Assembly: GCF_040026395.1 (NCBI RefSeq)
Contig: NZ_CP157278.1
Location: 372,001-436,000, forward strand
Direction of reading: 5' to 3'
Length of the DNA stretch: 64,000 nucleotides
Source of the DNA: Pedobacter lusitanus
GTDB lineage: Bacteria; Bacteroidota; Bacteroidia; Sphingobacteriales; Sphingobacteriaceae
Part shown: piece after piece, positions 63,006-64,000 of the stretch
How positions within the stretch are numbered: the stretch's first letter is position 1
How the letters are laid out: each line of letters begins with the position of its first letter
Notes under the pieces: model-generated
What the model was told of the DNA's origin: nothing
What the model saw: the letters and a program-made list of their open reading frames with translations, nothing else
The model's database searches: none
Made by a program: the position numbers and the translations under genes

Positions 63006-63156
63006 TTGATTTAATTTATTTTTCAGAAAGGCCTGATTTTGACAATTCTGTGTGAAATCTGCAAAGGTTTATGGATGCATTTTGGCGTTTATCAGCTATT
63101 GGTAAAAATATTGCTTATTAAATTGAAATTTAGGACTCATTTTCCGGTCATTATAT

Positions 63157-63164
63157 TAATTTTG
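63157..63164 (+). promoter_or_regulatory. -7 promoter box of mqo
   Basis: TAATTTTG is a full match to TAnnTTTG and lies 36 bases before the mqo ATG. I did not find a TTG at the usual distance, so the -33 element is unresolved. Confidence 0.5.
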
Positions 63165-63200
63165 TGGCCGATATAAAGAGAATAAATTATCTATCCTTTC

Positions 63201-64000
63201 ATGACCAGTAAAAGTCCTAATTCAGATAAAGCAGTTGATGTTGTGTTAATTGGCGCAGGTATTATGAGCGCAACGCTTGGTGTACTACTTAAAGAACTCT
63301 CCCCGGATTTAACGATACAAATTTTTGAACGGCTTGATGTAGCAGCAGCCGAAAGTTCAGATGCGTGGAATAATGCAGGAACCGGGCATTCGGCCTTTTG
63401 TGAATTGAATTATACACCGCAATTAGAAGATGGTACAGTAGAAACTGCAAAAGCGGTTTCCATTGCCGAATCTTTTGAAGTTTCAAAGCAGTTCTGGGCT
63501 TTCCTTGTGCAGAATAAACTGGTAAGTTCTCCCGAAACATTCATTAAGAGTATTCCGCATATGAGTTTTGTATGGGGTGCAGATAATGTTGATTTTTTGA
63601 AAAAACGGTTTAATAACTTGCAGCAATGTGAGTTGTTTAAGGAAATGACATATTCTGAAGATCCTAAGCAACTGGCAGAATGGATGCCTTTGGTAATGGA
63701 GGGAAGAAGTCCGGATGAAAAGGTGGCTGCAACCAGAATGATGCTGGGTACTGATGTGAATTTTGGTGCATTAACCAGAATGATGCTGAGTACGCTGCAA
63801 AGTAAACCAAATGTTTCTATGGACTTCAATCAGGAAGTACGTAAACTAAAACAAAAAGATGGTTTATGGGAAGTGAAGGTAAAAGATGAAGAAACCGGAA
63901 AAAGAAAGACCGTAAAAGCAAAATTCGTTTTTATTGGTGCTGGTGGTGGTTCTCTTCCTTTACTGGAGAAATCAGATATTCCTGAAGGTAAAGGTTTTGG
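63201..64000 (+). CDS. mqo: Malate:quinone oxidoreductase, 3'-truncated by window edge
   Basis: The frame opens at the ATG at 63201 and is still open at the window end, so about 266 residues of roughly 500 are visible. The FAD-binding start is DVVLIGAGIMSATLGVLLKEL, followed by WNNAGTGHSAFCELNYTPQ and the segments FIKSIPHMSFVWG and EWMPLVMEGR, which identify the Mqo family. It oxidises malate to oxaloacetate at the membrane and passes electrons to quinone in the TCA cycle. A consensus -7 box lies upstream. Confidence 0.95.
   Translation, partial: MTSKSPNSDKAVDVVLIGAGIMSATLGVLLKELSPDLTIQIFERLDVAAAESSDAWNNAGTGHSAFCELNYTPQLEDGTVETAKAVSIAESFEVSKQFWAFLVQNKLVSSPETFIKSIPHMSFVWGADNVDFLKKRFNNLQQCELFKEMTYSEDPKQLAEWMPLVMEGRSPDEKVAATRMMLGTDVNFGALTRMMLSTLQSKPNVSMDFNQEVRKLKQKDGLWEVKVKDEETGKRKTVKAKFVFIGAGGGSLPLLEKSDIPEGKGF

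Noticed and set aside
1-64000. CRISPR arrays, tRNA genes, insertion sequences or prophage
   Set aside because: Reading both strands I found no regularly spaced repeats, no tRNA-like T-loop sequences and no transposase, integrase or phage protein; a tRNA scan would be decisive.

Overview
The window looks like a chromosomal segment of a Bacteroidota bacterium of the Sphingobacteriaceae, most likely Pedobacter or a close relative. The evidence is a SusC/SusD pair, lipoproteins with Cys-Lys-Lys after the lipobox, CarboxypepD_reg-TonB receptors, an AT-rich coding style, and recurrent TAnnTTTG -7 boxes, some with TTG 18-21 nt upstream. The genus is an inference. The sequence starts inside one gene (an astacin-like protease) and ends inside another (malate:quinone oxidoreductase). 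I saw no tRNA, rRNA, CRISPR array, insertion sequence or phage gene.

Region 1 (1-19907) is the accessory part. Two tandem astacin-like metalloproteases are followed by a polysaccharide-utilisation-like locus. SusC/SusD and an AraC-type regulator lie on the minus strand. Divergent from the regulator is a tightly packed nine-gene plus-strand operon (7831-18613) ending at one strong terminator (18629-18667). It encodes a MaoC-like hydratase, a solute-binding-protein-like protein without a signal peptide, two CaiB/BaiF CoA-transferases, a lactonase-type amidohydrolase, a RhaT-type sugar:proton symporter, a Gfo/Idh/MocA dehydrogenase, a secreted DUF5703 glycosidase-like protein and a metzincin lipoprotein with an F5/8-type-C domain. 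Surface capture, extracellular cleavage, sugar import and oxidation, and CoA-thioester chemistry thus appear to be co-expressed for an unidentified, possibly acylated, deoxysugar-containing substrate. A phytase-like esterase lipoprotein follows as a separate unit.

Region 2 (19911-41625) is mixed housekeeping. It holds a pentapeptide protein with DNA polymerase IV, a large GH18-deacetylase-GT2 fusion that probably makes and trims an exopolysaccharide, a membrane metallophosphoesterase, tyrosyl-tRNA synthetase, a response regulator/histidine kinase/TonB receptor series, small membrane proteins, a MATE exporter, a GmhB-like phosphatase, an Old Yellow Enzyme with a divergent AraC regulator, and a transaldolase. 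Two features stand out. A 75-bp perfect palindrome lies at 27321-27395. A Tyr-rich leader ORF with mutually exclusive terminator and antiterminator pairings lies directly upstream of tyrS, which looks like classical ribosome-mediated attenuation.

Region 3 (41728-64000) is core metabolism: the SRP RNA gene, glutamate synthase gltB-gltD, a TrmH/SpoU methyltransferase, divergent galK/galM, an FMN reductase, DsbA-like and PAP2 proteins, a TonB receptor, pirin with a degenerate receiver protein, YtxH and DoxX proteins, a cytosolic GH63-type hydrolase, the proline genes proB-proA, and the start of mqo.

All functional assignments rest on motif recognition by eye; no similarity search or folding program was run.
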